Source: Nemopilema nomurai
Lineage: Eukaryota > Cnidaria > Scyphozoa > Rhizostomeae > Rhizostomatidae
NCBI GenBank assembly: GCA_003864495.1
Contig: ML133471.1
Location: forward strand, 2,646,267 to 2,710,266
DNA length: 64,000 nt
Direction of reading: 5' to 3'
Positions 11,061 to 24,279 of this stretch are shown here, piece after piece. Position 1 is the first letter of the stretch. The number at the start of each line of letters is the position of its first letter. The notes below the pieces were generated by a model. It ran no database searches and was not told the origin of the DNA. It was given only the letters and a program-made list of their open reading frames with translations. A program made the position numbers and the translations under genes.

Positions 11061-14000
11061 AAAGGAAGAGAAATAGACGTTATTTAAAACTTTTCCTGGG
11101 GCCGAACGTGACGTCATGCTCACAATATTAGCTATCATTTTTTGAAAAGTGACAATTTACCTTATATGCAACACATTTTATCTAAGTATGTTTCGTTTCG
11201 TTTGAAACATGAAAAATTACTAACCTAAAGCAACATTATAGAATATTGTGAATTTCTGCTGATTTTGCGAAATTTGAGGTTACGTGACACCGGGCTGGAC
11301 GAAAACATCCATTTTTCGATTACTTCACATTGTGATAGCCGAATTAATAAGGTACATAATGATACCATGTTTGAAGCTAGAAGAAGTTTTGAAAATGGAG
11401 AAATTCCCGTATAAACGAAGGTTTCCATAATTTTCTTATCAAAGTTTCTAGCAGCAGTTTTCAAATCCCTTGACCTGTTAAGCCGATTATCCTTGTTCTG
11501 CTTCCTGTGGTTTGTGTAAGAGTACGACACATCCACGGGTTGATGTGCTTATTTAAAGACGCTAATTGATCTTAAAGCCTAAACTACTTGACCCGGATTA
11601 CATTGTGGGTAATATGATCCCGATGTGTATCATCGCAAGTGCGATCAGTAAAATCCCGTTTTCTCCGGACTCGAAATTCCTCTACGTACAGGTACGAAAA
11701 AGCTATTTTGTACCCAAGGAGCCAATAAAATGGCTCGAAAATTTGCACACAGCCAGGGCAGATGTTGGGTAACTAAAGTGTGTCTCAAAATGTTTTTATT
11801 TGCTCTGGTCCGTCTTTTATACCCAAATACAGCTGCGGGAGGGTGGAAAAATTGTTTGCCAATTTTTGACAGGGTATAGTTTCAAGAAGAGGAGGAATTT
11901 AAAAAATCTGAGACACTCTTTGGTAGCTTAGGATCTGCACTTCCTGTTGGTATAAGTCAGATTTTGTTACCTCGAACGCAAGGGTACAAAATAGCTTTTG
12001 AAGGTGGTACACTTTTGAGCAATAAATTCGCATGAAAATAACATGTAACATTATTTGCCAATAATTTTGATCTGGCTAGATACGCCATAATCTTGTGCAT
12101 CGAATGATTTATAGTTTACCCAGATTCCTTGAACAGTTTCCAATTTTCGTGTTGAAAACGTTTACCGTAACCTTAAGCCACTCTGAAAACATAACCATAC
12201 ATTATTGAAATCTTAACAAACTAAGCTTTGATTTGATATATGATGGCCTTCATCCCCCGAGTGGTAAGGAAAAGTGACTTTGCGCATGGGCAGCAAAGTT
12301 TCCCAAGAGAGTATCCCACCAGCAAAGGCGCCAGCCATCAAACAGTAGTAGTCGAGCGAAGCTGGTGTATTGAACGGAGCCCAAATTCCTTATATAATAA
12401 GGCCCTTCTTAAAATTGGAAACGGCCTTTTTAATTATTTAAAACACCATTTTACCTATGAGGAATTTCTATTTTTGCTGCAATAATGGCCTTTCATTGCT
12501 TGTGGCAGTTTCTTAAGGATAATGCTTCAGGAAATGAAAGTACCTCACAAAGATCCTACCCATAGTAACTCCTTGAGTTTAGACGAGTTTAGAATCGATC
12601 ATGGTGAGAACATGGGGAGGGGTATAACACTGATTGAATCAATCATTTTGAACAACTTCTTGACACAATGAGCTATTATTCAAGGCAATGAAGGAAAGGG
12701 GGGTTTTCAGGACGCTGAACAAGTCAGATGTTTGAAATTATAGTAGTTTTGATATGTAATTGCACCACTCTTTCCAATGAACCACACAAATATTCCCCAA
12801 TCATTCTAGTTTATGATGTATTGTTGATTTTTCCCAGTCTATAGCACCATTCCTGACCTTTCTTTTCGCTGATCACTCGCTTCGAATTAGCATGATCAAG
12901 ACAGCCAAAAGTAGTTAATATCACCATTAACGTTAGACGACATTGAGAAGGAGCAAAAACTTGGGTTTATCGTGTGAAAAAGTTAGGAGGGTATTTGGTG
13001 CATGTATTATGGGAAAATAGTTGTTTTATCAAAGTTCGAATTCATTTTGAAGATTTAAGCCTTCATAGCTGCACCTTCTCGACAAAAAACGACAAAAATC
13101 CTGAATCGATATTGTGACATTCTGACGTCACAATGTTTACAACTCATTTGTTGCGATTCCCGGATGTTTCCCGACGAAGTAGAGCCGTAGCCAGAGGCCT
13201 AGTCAAAAAAGTCTAGCTCTGCTGTGTGCATTCGTCTCCTCTATGGAGAAAGTCTGCGGATATAAATTGAGGTATGTAGACAAAAAACATAGGTCGAGGA
13301 AATGTGTAATGGATACTTTGGTAATGTTGCTCTCCCTGTCTTTCGCTTTTTGCATTCTTTTCCAAGCTTTTGGAAGAAGCACGGGTTTTCCCTGAAAAGT
13401 TATTGTGACCGGCTGTATCTGGAGGAAATTGCAAGCGCATGCGCACTAGGACGGAGACTTTGAGGCTGTAAATCTGCACCCAAAAAATGAAACTGGAGAT
13501 TTTGAAAAACAAAATTTCAACAAGGAAAATCCTATATAAAAGCAAGAACGCGCTTCTACTCTCCATTTTATGGCTTGTATTTTCTCGAAAGCATAACCAG
13601 ATCTAATGAATACATTTAAGATTATGCGGGTATATGCTATCAACGACAAACCTATCTCAGTGCCAAAAAATTTCCTGCAATCAACATAAAAAAAAAAATA
13701 TTCTAAAAGATAAGCTTTTTGAGATCAGTATCTGATTCGTCAATTATTTAGCTAACACATATCAGGTGTTGCCTTTTTCCTAATCTGCTGTTAGAAATAA
13801 CAGTGATTTGAAAGTAAGTACAGTTAAGAGTTGCAAATGAAAAATAAAATAAGCTGCAAAGATAAGACACAGGGAGTTGAAAAAATGAAGTATATCGCAT
13901 ACGAAAGTCAACCGTTACACACCAGTGGAAAGAATGTCGTAAGAAAAACATGAGCGGTCACATTTATGTAGCAGGAGTCAGGATGATTCAATGTGCGAAA

Positions 14001-17000
14001 AATTTCTCTAAACTAGAAATGAAACAAGGGTTTCTGCGCTAAGCGAAGGTCTCATCAGCAAGGAGAATGAGGCAAGCGGTAATCTTTCTAATGAAAATGA
14101 GCTTAATCTGTTTTCGACGATTATCATGAACTGATAACATTAAACTCTTCTGTTGATGCTAGTCCACAAATTGGTGCCACTTTGGACGTATTTAGGCAAA
14201 GTCTCAAAAATTCGCAACAATTTGAATTGTTCTCAGTTTATTTTTCGTCAAAAGTTCTTTGAGATTCTTTAAAATTGGCCCCTATCATTTACGTTTGATG
14301 TACACCATTTGATTTGGAATGTCAGCTACAGCTTTCAGAAGGCTAAAAATCTTTTTGCAAAAGCGCATGTTTGCAGTGGTGCCGCCAATATGAATTACCA
14401 AATGTAGTGCGCATGTGCTCGCAATTTCCATTTCATCAAGTGCAAGAATTTTCGGCGTGACAAACTTCGAACAAACATTTTTCCGAAAATTTATTTTTCT
14501 GAAATTTAGGGCTGTTCGAAAATTCTTCAAGCCAACAACATGCCTGCTTTAAACCTGAATTAAACTTTCACACGTTCATATCAAGCTTCTCGCAGAATGA
14601 GTTGTCTGTGCTGATAATAGCTAATTCTAGTGAATTGCTTTGAGGCATAGCTAGTAACATTTCGGTTTAGAGCTCGGATATTACGGGCCTCTGTTCTGAA
14701 TATAGAAACCAGAGAGATTTGCTGCCAGTGCATGGAAACCCCGCAGAATGGAAGAGAGAGAAATCTCCTCTAGCTCACTTCTGCAAAACATTTTGGATTC
14801 AGATGAAACTTGGCATACTACTAGATGGAATGTGCTTAAGATCTTTTTTAGGTTTTGTTGATTTATTTCCATAAACAGTGAATTTCTACTTTGCCCAGCT
14901 CCGAGTTCCATAGTGATGGAGCCTAGAAGCGTGATCTCGGTCTATCTCCCGTAATAACTTTTGCAAAACAGATCGGAATCAGATAGAGCTTGGTAAGACT
15001 CCCATTATGGTATGGCAAAGGCACCAGGTTGCTTTCAACTAACGAAAAACAACTCACTCAGCGCTTCGGCCACAGAGTCGCGGAGACTGAAATTTCACCG
15101 ACTCGAATTCAATTTTGAGCCGAGACAATCCGAAATACATCGTGACGTCAGATTTTTCGTCACAGTGTTATAAAACCGAAAAAAAATTTCTGTTAATTCC
15201 ATTCAATTATCAGCATGCAAGAGCTTATATCTCAAAAACTATGAGCATATTGACAAAAAGGAATAGCCACTTTGTTATCAAAGGGTTCTATTCCTTTAGA
15301 TTATCCAATAAAATGCATTTGCAAATCTTGGCTGGAAAGGCCCTTTAAATTCGGGTGCTTCGTGTAAAACGTCACTATCATTTCAAGGGCGGTTGTTCTA
15401 CTCTTGATACCATTGTTTTGGTACGGTTTTCAAGACATGCGAATGTACTTCCAAAAAATCAAGGCTGCCAGTCATAGACTTAATATTGGGTTTTGATGGT
15501 AGTTTGGTACTCTGATGGTAGTTTGGTAAATGACATGTGGGGGATGACTTGTGACAAAAGACAGGTGTTTGAGTTGTTCATATTGCCACAATCGTAGTCC
15601 AAATAATTTCATTAATCCCAATTGAGGCTAGCATATGGGGACAATGCTGCAGCGAGATATAATTTTGCTTGGCTAAATTCGGAGCTCTTTTTTAGGGAGA
15701 ATAATGGGCCGACTTCGACCAACAGCGATGCCAGAAATTTGTCAAGTAACTCAGGCCTAACAAAATAATGTTGCCTAAGAGGATTTTACGAAAACTTTTG
15801 TCAAAATAATTATACTTGTACTATTTATTGGCATGTGAATAGAGTAAACTTAAAAAGATCAAATTCTACTTATTTATAATTGACTTGTTCATTACAAAAC
15901 GCTTTGATCAAGTGCATTTATTAAAATCAAGTTGAAAAAGAATAGTCGCATCTGGATAGTGCTCGAAGTCGCATGATAACTTATGCCGCTGTAATTTCCT
16001 ATCACGTTTACACACATTGCTTCAAATGAAAAAAGGCAGTCTTTCCGTGTTCAGCAGCTTCTTAAATGCTTCCAGAACAAAGCTTAACTGCCAAAAATTA
16101 ATGTTATTTAGCTAGAAATGGCGTGTCCTTCATTCCTCCCTAGATAGAATGTCTTGATCGCATCTTGCAGTAGATTCGTCTTGATGAATCAAGCGTGCCT
16201 CCTGCAAAAAACATTTCGCAGACAAAAAGAAGTTGAAGATTTCTCAACCGTGACTCAATGAAAAAATTAAGCGTGGAGAATAAAACAGAGTTTTTACTTT
16301 TTTTACATTCAGCGTTGAATACAAAACATGCCTCAAGTCGGGAGATCTGGTGTACAAGGAATAAGAGATCAACTTTCGTACGAACATATTTTATTTTTAG
16401 TACGGAAAACAGAGCTTGGAACAATAGGTCAAGGTCAACATTGGCATTCATTAGTTAAAGAAAAAATCTCTTAACCACGCTAGTTCGCAATTATAAGTTA
16501 GAGCTTTACACCGAAGAATTTTATTTAGTACACATGTTGTAAAGCTTGAAAATCTATTTTCATTTTCTTAGTTCAACATTCGAATCTTGCCTTTGGAAGC
16601 TTTCAAGTATTCTAGGTCCCAGTGGCCACTGTTTTTGTTTTCGTACTAAAAGTTTTGAAAGCGTTGTTTTGAACAAACTGTCCTATTTTAGAACCAGTGT
16701 CTCAGTTCTAAAGGTGTCACTCAAAAACTCGCATTCAGCCGTTTGAATACATCTGAATATACGCCTTGAATACAAAACGGCATGTAACTCACGCTGGTGT
16801 ACACGTTACGTAACTAACTTTGGTGCTGAAAAACCTAGGATAGATTAATTTCTCCATGATTTTTTTTGCCCAACTTGCTATATGCTATACTCACGCTATT
16901 TGGTGACATTTCTAGGGGCTATTGCTCTGACTGCAGATTAAACGGTGGGCACAGCGGTCGGAACCATCCACTGATTGTTCATGCTGAAGAATTCTTCTAA

Positions 17001-17003
17001 ATG
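11061..17003. other. Intergenic, no supported gene
   Basis: Nearly 6 kb with only short overlapping open frames on both strands. I found no exon with paired splice sites. There is a local direct repeat of CTGATGGTAGTTTGGTA near 15493-15530, and two imperfectly similar blocks sharing TGCAAAAC...GATTCAGAT/GAATCAGAT near 14785 and 14960. This would include the 3' flank of gene B. Confidence 0.3.
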
Positions 17004-20000
17004 TTAGATAATAATAGAAATCAAGTCAGCTAATGGCTTCACCTTTTCAAGATAGTTTGGGCGCAGTGAGTCAAAGCAACATGATTCGTTGGCGGTTGTT
17101 TCAAAGTCATCGTTGGCTTCTTCACAATTTGTATCAGCATAAAGCGACAGGTACTTAGGCCGGTCAAGCATCCTGTTGCTAGGTGTAAGAATACTGCTAC
17201 TGGGGAACTGTGGCTCCATCGTGTACATGGAGTTAGAAGCGAGTTTTCTAACTCTGCTTGATTTCATCCGCTCAAAACCAAAGCTGGGGAAGAGGTTAAT
17301 ACAATTCATTGCACAGATTCTAGCAGATACACTTTATTCATGGTATAAGAAGTTCCGAATTTCACTGGTAGAGGATAAAATCTGAATGACATGAAGAAGT
17401 AAATTTGACAGTGCTGCAGACTGATTCGCATAACTGGAAGTAAATAGGGTCATTGATGAAAGTCAGGCATACAAAGTTCTATCAGATAATTGCCCTCTCT
17501 TTGGAAGTATAATTTAAAAAATTCAAGATATCATGAAATGTATTTTGTGAAATTACAACGCCTCCTTCCTCTTGGAAACAGATAAGGTCTCAAATTTCCT
17601 AAATTATCATAATGCTACTGGCTTTGATAATACAATGCCTGCCCAAAGTCCTTGGAAAACATCAGTATTTTCACTCTTTTTGGCGCCGCTCACTGTTTTG
17701 ACAGGCTCTGACTATAGGACAAATTGCCGCTAGTGCTCCTACTTTTGGCAGGTAATGTACTTCCTATTCAGCAGCAAATTGACATTCAAACCTGGGGCTT
17801 TCCCAGCACTTCATTTTAATTTGCTGCAAGTGAAAGTTGATGTCAAATTTAGACCCTCTGCTTGAATTTCTTTTTATTTTTAGAGAGCCCTTCACTTTGG
17901 GCCTTCTTGATATGAGTTGTGATGGGTGGGGGAGGTCTTCCTTTCTCTGATTTTCCAGAGTGATAAAGAAACCTTGATGGTCTCCGTTGATCCGTTGACT
18001 GCCCAACATATTACTCTCGCCACTATCCTGTACAAGAAACCAAGCAAGAAAGGAAATAAATCTCAAACTTTCGTTGTTTCTCATGATATATCTAGGTATA
18101 AGAATGCAATGCCAAATTGATGGCTTTAAAATAACGATGCAATATGTGACCTGTTGATATAAGACTTTTCATCTCTTTTTCATAGTGAGTAGGCTTTCCC
18201 GTAAATGTTTTCTGCGTTTTCTCTAGGTGAAGTTGTTAAGCATAAGTTTGCAGCTAGAATAGAATGACCGCATTCTGTATCTAAAAACTTTTTCTCAAAG
18301 CAAATTCAAAAATTGGAATTGCAATAGCTGCAGAAAAAGTCACCCTGGCTGGATGCGGCTCGATGAAGATAGAAATATCACAAAAAGCAAGTCAGTTTCA
18401 AAAAGGCAATAGAGAGTTCACCATAATAAAAGGCCAGCCTAATACATTTTAGTCTCAAATATGCATGTCAGTATACCGTAAATCCTCGTTTTATCTATTT
18501 TTGATATTTTTGGATGGGGCTTATTCGAGGGGGGGGGGGCTTATTCGAGGGGGGGGCTTATAAAATTTCCTGAAACATATCTCATAAAAAGATAATTTTT
18601 TGCTATTTCTTTCTTTTCATAATATATAAAATAGCCTAATTTTAAAGTCACATTTGATTAAGTTATTAACAAAAATATAATTGTTTGTGGTAATTCACTA
18701 AAATTCCAGAGGCAACCTCAGGAGTCAAAAATAAAAAAATCGAGGGGGGGCTTATTCAAGGGGGGGGCTTATTGAAAATTTGTAGTTCTAGGGGGGGCTT
18801 ATTCGATGGGGGCTTTTTCGAGGGGGGGGGGGTAAATTTGAGGATTTACGGTACTCGTACTTGTTATTCGTTTCGCACATAGGAGAAAAGCTGTCAAATG
18901 ACTCACGAAGATAGCGGTCTGTTGCTGAGTCACTTGAGGAGTTTTTGTACAGCTGTGAAAGATGGGATTAGGAGCACAGCAGTATTTCCAGTTATGTTCG
19001 TTGGAGTAGTACATTAGATATGCGTGATAGGGAAATGAATTACATCAACGAAATACCTCAAGTGAAGCAGAAAAATAACTATGGGCAATGGTCCAAGAAT
19101 ATAAGGCTCTGGTCACGAAAACTATTATTAAATCAAAACATGAACGGTAGTTTTATAATCTTTGCTGTTGACCAAGAATACTTCTTGAGAAACCTATTAG
19201 CTATTGATTTTATAGCAGTTCGTAAAAGGCCTCGCCAGTCTTTACCAGAAAATGGTATGTAACTTCCCCCTTCCCACTCTTCCCACTATTTGTGTAAGCG
19301 ACCAGACCCATTCACGAGAATTAGTGTTGATGATGCCAGTATGCTTGTTAACAACCAACGCTATGACATTGAGGATAAAGTATGTTTTGATGAAGGCTCA
19401 AACTATCGGAAAAATGATTTGATTTTTTGCAGGTGGGCAGGAATTGATTTACCTATTTCCTGTCACAGGTCCGGCATGGCTCTCGAGAACATTCCCATAT
19501 GTACTCTCGTTGACAATCTCAATGTCTTCTGGGCAGTTTAGTCCGTCATGTCGTCTTTGAACTTTCCTTGATACTCTGCAAAAGCGGTCAATTTTATACA
19601 AGACTTCATGAAATCGACTTGTAATCAAAACTTCTATGCTCGTTTAATACTTTGGGTACGAATGAAAAGGTTTTTCCCCCGTTAGAATTTAATTCTATTG
19701 ATGTATCAGTAGACCTCTCAACTTACAATATAAGGTTAAATTACAATGAATCTGGATTTTTCACGAATAACCAAGCAATTGTCATCCCAAATACATTTTT
19801 TACTTTGTCATTTTACTTCTTTATGAATTCATACCAAAGATTTACAAGGAGTATAAGGAAGCTAAAAAAACGTTGAAATAGCTATAAAATGAAATATGAG
19901 AAACTTTAGCTTTAAAATTGAAGGTTTAGCAAATGAAATGGACTTGGGATCCAGCAAGAGAGCTCCTACCACAAAGTCTCCACGTATTCGGCTCCTTTTG

Positions 20001-21170
20001 GTTGAGCACTCGCATGTAGCTTTTCGCTTCAAAAGTAAAACCCCCGATGACGTTCAAGCTATATTTTGAAGTTAAAATTCCCTAGGCAAAATTGAGTCAC
20101 TCTAATTGTAAGATGAAATATATTTTTCTTCAGGCTGGAAATAGCTAGACTTCTTGCTCAAATTAGCTTCCTTTTCAAATTCATTTTTGAATAGATTATA
20201 TATTAGGCCACTTAATATATAAACTATTTAGGTGAGATCTCTGACTTGTGATTATGGATTTAGCGTAATACCGCTGCTGATGAGCACCCCTCAGAAAAAT
20301 TCCAGATCCGCCCATGTAATTATGGATTTAGCACAATTGGCACTGGTTTCATGAGGCGAGGTGTTTACAAATTTTAGCATAACTTTAAGAATACTTAAAA
20401 TTCCAGCAAACAATTGTGTAAAGGACACAGTATTAGAACACCTGTATCAAAAGTATTCGAACGGAGGCTAATGTTACACTAGCAACTTGCACAACCAGCG
20501 AAAAAACATGCACTTGCACAACATATTGAACCGATCAGAATAAAAAACATGACTTGCAAGTTTTAGTCAAAATTAGGTCAATCGTTTGGTTTCTATAAAC
20601 TGCAAAATTGAAGTATTTTGTAGAGTGGCCAAGATACGAACAAAGGAATATCATGAAGTCATCGAGGAATGGTGTACATAAGTTATTGGCAAAGATTCAA
20701 AATAATTGTTTTCGGAGAATCATCCATCACTTTAACAAGACTTCATGTAAAACCAAGGAAGAGCCATTGCTGCATAACGAGGTAGAAATGACTATCAAAT
20801 ATATACTTTCATTTTGAATATATGCGTTTAAATTTTTCGATTCTAGGATGCCTATAAACGGTTGTAGCTATGTTTTGCCCATCTCTGCCTAGGTATGAAT
20901 TAAAATTTTTGCGTGCCTTACCTTAAAAATGGTAGAAGATTCCTCCATGTAGACCCATAGTTTACAGTTCTGTTTGTATCAGCTAGACGGCTCTCCGTGG
21001 ATTCCTTCCCTTTGGTTTTATGAATCAAGTCTTCTTTTGCGAGAGCACATACTTTTTCGAGCTCAGACAGGTGGCGACCATCATGTATTGTATCCAAAAT
21101 AGCTCCGTTTTCCGAAGAAGTACATTTGGAAGAATAAATTGACATTTTCAACATATTAACAGCATCTTCC
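17004..21170 (-). CDS. Unrecognised gene B, last two exons (partial)
   Basis: Two minus-strand exons fit in phase. The upstream one (21170-20922, 249 bp) has an AG acceptor and a TTAAG|GTAAGG donor. It encodes helix-rich sequence (EDAVNMLKMSIYSSKCTS; HLSELEKVCALAKEDLIHKT). The terminal one (17283-17004) follows a strong CTCTTCCCCAG acceptor and completes the split codon. It encodes a Ser/Thr- and Asn-rich tail (MEPQFPSSSILTPSNRML; CEEANDDFETTANE) and ends LADLISIII-stop. Earlier exons must lie to the right of 21170, but I could not place them. I do not recognise the protein. An alternative donor AAAAG|GTGAAG near 17050 could make the second exon internal. Confidence 0.5.
18474..18853. mobile_element. 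MITE with TACCGTAAATCCTCG terminal inverted repeats (copy 1)
   Basis: A 380-bp element begins TACCGTAAATCCTCG and ends with its complement. It contains several G-runs in the repeated phrase GGGGGGCTTATTCGAGG. It lies in the intron of gene B. A second copy is at 38781-39168. The TA dinucleotide at both ends fits a TA target duplication of Tc1/mariner type, but the superfamily is inferred. Confidence 0.85.
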
Positions 21171-22157
21171 CTTTGAAAATCACGTCAGCAGCCAATATTT
21201 CCCGCCTCGTAAGTCTAGTGCTCAGGTCCCTTTTCTGTCCAAAGATTTAAAATTAGTTTCGAAATTAGTCTTAGTAGTTTACGTTGGCGTACCCGTTGCA
21301 CAATGTTACAAAACTCTTAGTCGGTAGTAGCTTTTAGCCTAAGCGCTTGTAACTTTTAGCCTAAGCGGTATAAACTTGCTAGCAAATCCATTTTAGAAAC
21401 TCAAGGTCAGGAATGTCAGAGGGTAGGGGGAGGTCAATTAGAAGTGTGGCATCTTTCTGGGTGCCGATGACAAGCTGCAGAAATTTGGGGTGCCAAACTG
21501 GTACAATCAGTAATAGCCATCAATTTTGGGAAATCCTGTCAGTATGACGAATATTGGGGAATAATCCTCAAAACATTATTTGGGGCATTTTACTTGATCT
21601 GATTTAAATTAAATATTGCATTATGCATTTTCATGACATGTGAATTTGTGGCAGGCAATGTGAGTGAGGCGGCAATATGAGTTTTTGACTGATGTCTAGA
21701 TGCTGTAGCAGATACTTCATCACAGAGTACACTGCTCGGGCACAATCTACCTGCGTTCAAAATTCGTAGTTAACTACTTTTCACCTTCTACGAGTCATTT
21801 ATCATTAATCACAACCTGCATAATGAAGGGAGGGTAAATAACTGGTTGATTTCTGTCGTTAAAGCATCCTACTAGAATAAAATTGAATTCGTCAAACTTT
21901 CTTAAACATGGCTACCTAATTATACCAATTTTCACAATGTTGGATTTGTTGGCTTTTTAGTACATTATTTGTTGTCTTTTTCTTTGGAAAGTGATTTTTT
22001 GCGGTGTAAGGCATGTTGCAGTTTTTGCCCATAAGTGATTCCATGGTAACGTAGCCACAAAAGGAGACTGTAATCTAGTGATGCTCACTGGAATTTTGCA
22101 CACAATGAATCACTTGAACAATATTAAGCAACATTTTTACAAATTAAAATTGGATTA
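21171..22157. other. No supported gene
   Basis: Presumed intron or 5' flank of gene B. A short direct repeat (CTTTTAGCCTAAGCG, about 21329-21368) is visible. No exon with paired splice sites could be supported. Confidence 0.3.
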
Positions 22158-22532
22158 ATGAAATTTACCTGGAGGGGAGCAATTTTGCTAGCTGGTGGGC
22201 CACTTCTAGGGCCCAAGCCCACCAGTATGCATGTTAAAAAGGCGCTTGATATCGGTTACGATGAATTTTCAAGTGTTACAAATCCAGGAGAGATTTTTAC
22301 TAAACCCTTCATTAACGACGCTTCAATCGAAACCGCCTTCAACGCATATACATCCCTGATACCAGATAATGAGCTCCCTATCTGTTGATATGTTGAAAAG
22401 GAACTCCTAGATTTTCTAGTGACTGAAGGGCATGAGAAAATGGCCATGTCTTACGTACCCGCTATTACGGACTGTTGTGATTGCCGACGCAGTAGTTTGG
22501 TTCCAATGGTTCCAACGTTTGTTAAGTATTAA
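22158..22532 (+). pseudogene. ORF with a single in-frame TGA, unknown family
   Basis: The frame reads 76 codons from ATG (22158) to TGA (22386-22388). It then stays open for 47 more codons to TAA (22530-22532). Both halves look protein-like (GPLLGPKPTSMHVKKALDIG; ELLDFLVTEGHEKMAMSYV) and the second half has a CCDCRR cluster. The simplest reading is a gene fragment with one nonsense mutation. Recoding of TGA is possible but unsupported, and I did not identify a SECIS-like element. I do not recognise the family. Confidence 0.4.
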
Positions 22533-24279
22533 ACTTAAGTATATAATTATGAACAATATTTGTTGTTATCAGGAGGATTGGGTCATATAACTCTGTAACC
22601 ATGTAATATTGACATCTTACATCGTGTACTTATATTCTTTCGTGTGATATTATAAAAAATGGCATAGTCGGGTATTTATTCCTCATTTATCCACTATCGT
22701 GGCTAGCTCAACACCGTTTAAGTTCAATTTCGAGTGAGAAGAAAGACTCCAGTGCGAAATTTTTTCCGCAAATGATTTCATTTCCCAGTTTTTGTTGACC
22801 TCGTGGCCTTGGAATGCGAAGTAGGACGGCATCACTAATCAATATAGGATATGATTGGCTGCGGAAGATTTCGCAAGAGAAAAGTGAAAAATGTTAAAAA
22901 GTTTCAACTTTTCTTCGCAGAGAAATTTTATCGCGAGAAACCGAGCAAAGGCTCACTGCGCAGGCTCGTGACGCATTTCGCGCGAACTTTCTCTCATTTT
23001 GATGGTTTTTTATCACTGGAGAGTGGGCTTTATAGCGACTGCAGTTTGAGTTTCAACCCTGAGGAAACACAATCTTAAAAACAGTATATTGCCATTCAGA
23101 CACGTTCTACTAGCATGTTTGATTGTTTTTCAAAATCATAATTCCAAGAATAGACCTCCAGAATAAACAATAATTAGTCATCAAAAGAAAGACAAAGGAA
23201 ATGAGAGAAGAATTCTTTGTAACCCAAGATGAAAGATGAACGATCAATTGACCCCACAAAATATCCCGATGAAAACAGAATATCCCGCTTGATAAATTGC
23301 AAAAAATGAAGGGCCAAACAAAATTAATAACTTCTTGACGACAGCTAGACTTCAAAGAGTAGACATTGGAAAGAAATCAAAGTACCAGTAGCTCAAAAGC
23401 AAACATGTTGCTACAACTTGAAATTTACAGGGCCAACATATATCTTACAACTTTGTTTGGATATAAACAGGAAGAAGATAGAAACAGGTATGTCCTTTAT
23501 TCTGGAAGAAGAAACGTCGGTTGGGTAGCGCCAACTAGGCAAATCAGTATTGTAGAAAGTACAACAATATTTGATTTAGGCAATGGACCTTTTTTTAAAA
23601 GAAACAAAAGAAAAAGGAATACACAAAGTGAATGCAACAATTTGACGAGATACAGTATTGGTAAATGTTCAATCATTAGTTGCCATCAAACGCATATCAT
23701 GACACTAAACGATGTTACAGTCACTCGTCACTAGGCTTTTGCAAAAATATTATTTTTAAAAGCACAATGTTTTGCAGTCATTAAAGCAATCGTTTGAAGC
23801 GCGCTGGCTTACTTACATTTAAAAATCAGGTCGATAAGCTTTTGTGATACTTCATCATTCTATTTAGCATTTCAATTTACAGTGAACACTGAAGACTGTT
23901 CCATAAGTTGTCTCCTGATAAACAAGGAGTAGGCTTGGCAAATGAGTATAAAAAAATCTCACGAGGGAGCACGTTCCATGCTCCCCTCTGATCTGCTGTT
24001 CGATCGGCAAAAAGTTCTGTTAGGAAGTTGAAGAGGCTGTAATCATATAAGAGTTAATTAAAGAATTTACCCCTAAGTCTGTAGATAGAGTGAAATTAAA
24101 AAATTATGAAAAAATTGTGTCAACAAACGTTTTGAAAGAAGACATATAAATTACAATGAACTTGGAAACGAGGATATTAGTAATGAACAGCTACTTTCCA
24201 CATTTATTTATTACTGTAATAAGCAGAAAAGTGAACTAGTATCTACCAACAAATACTAACAATTCGATACTACCAAATA
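22533..24279. other. Intergenic, partly CpG-richer stretch
   Basis: The part around 22840-23060 is richer in CG dinucleotides than its surroundings and could be a promoter, perhaps of gene B, but no transcription start can be read. A 122-codon plus-strand open frame (23366-23734) has no splice or family support, so I leave it out. The right end holds the DDA1 polyadenylation signal. Confidence 0.3.
24203..24212 (-). terminator. DDA1 polyadenylation signal
   Basis: On the minus strand this reads two overlapping AATAAA hexamers (AATAAATAAA), beginning about 68 bases past the DDA1 stop codon. The position fits a short 3' UTR. Confidence 0.55.

Noticed and set aside
20274..20300. CTGATGAG followed by GAAA, like a hammerhead core
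   Set aside because: The bases between do not form a stem II and there is no complementary stem I around it.
23366..23734. 122-codon plus-strand frame
   Set aside because: Composition is compatible with chance in AT-rich DNA, with no domain, splice site or signal.
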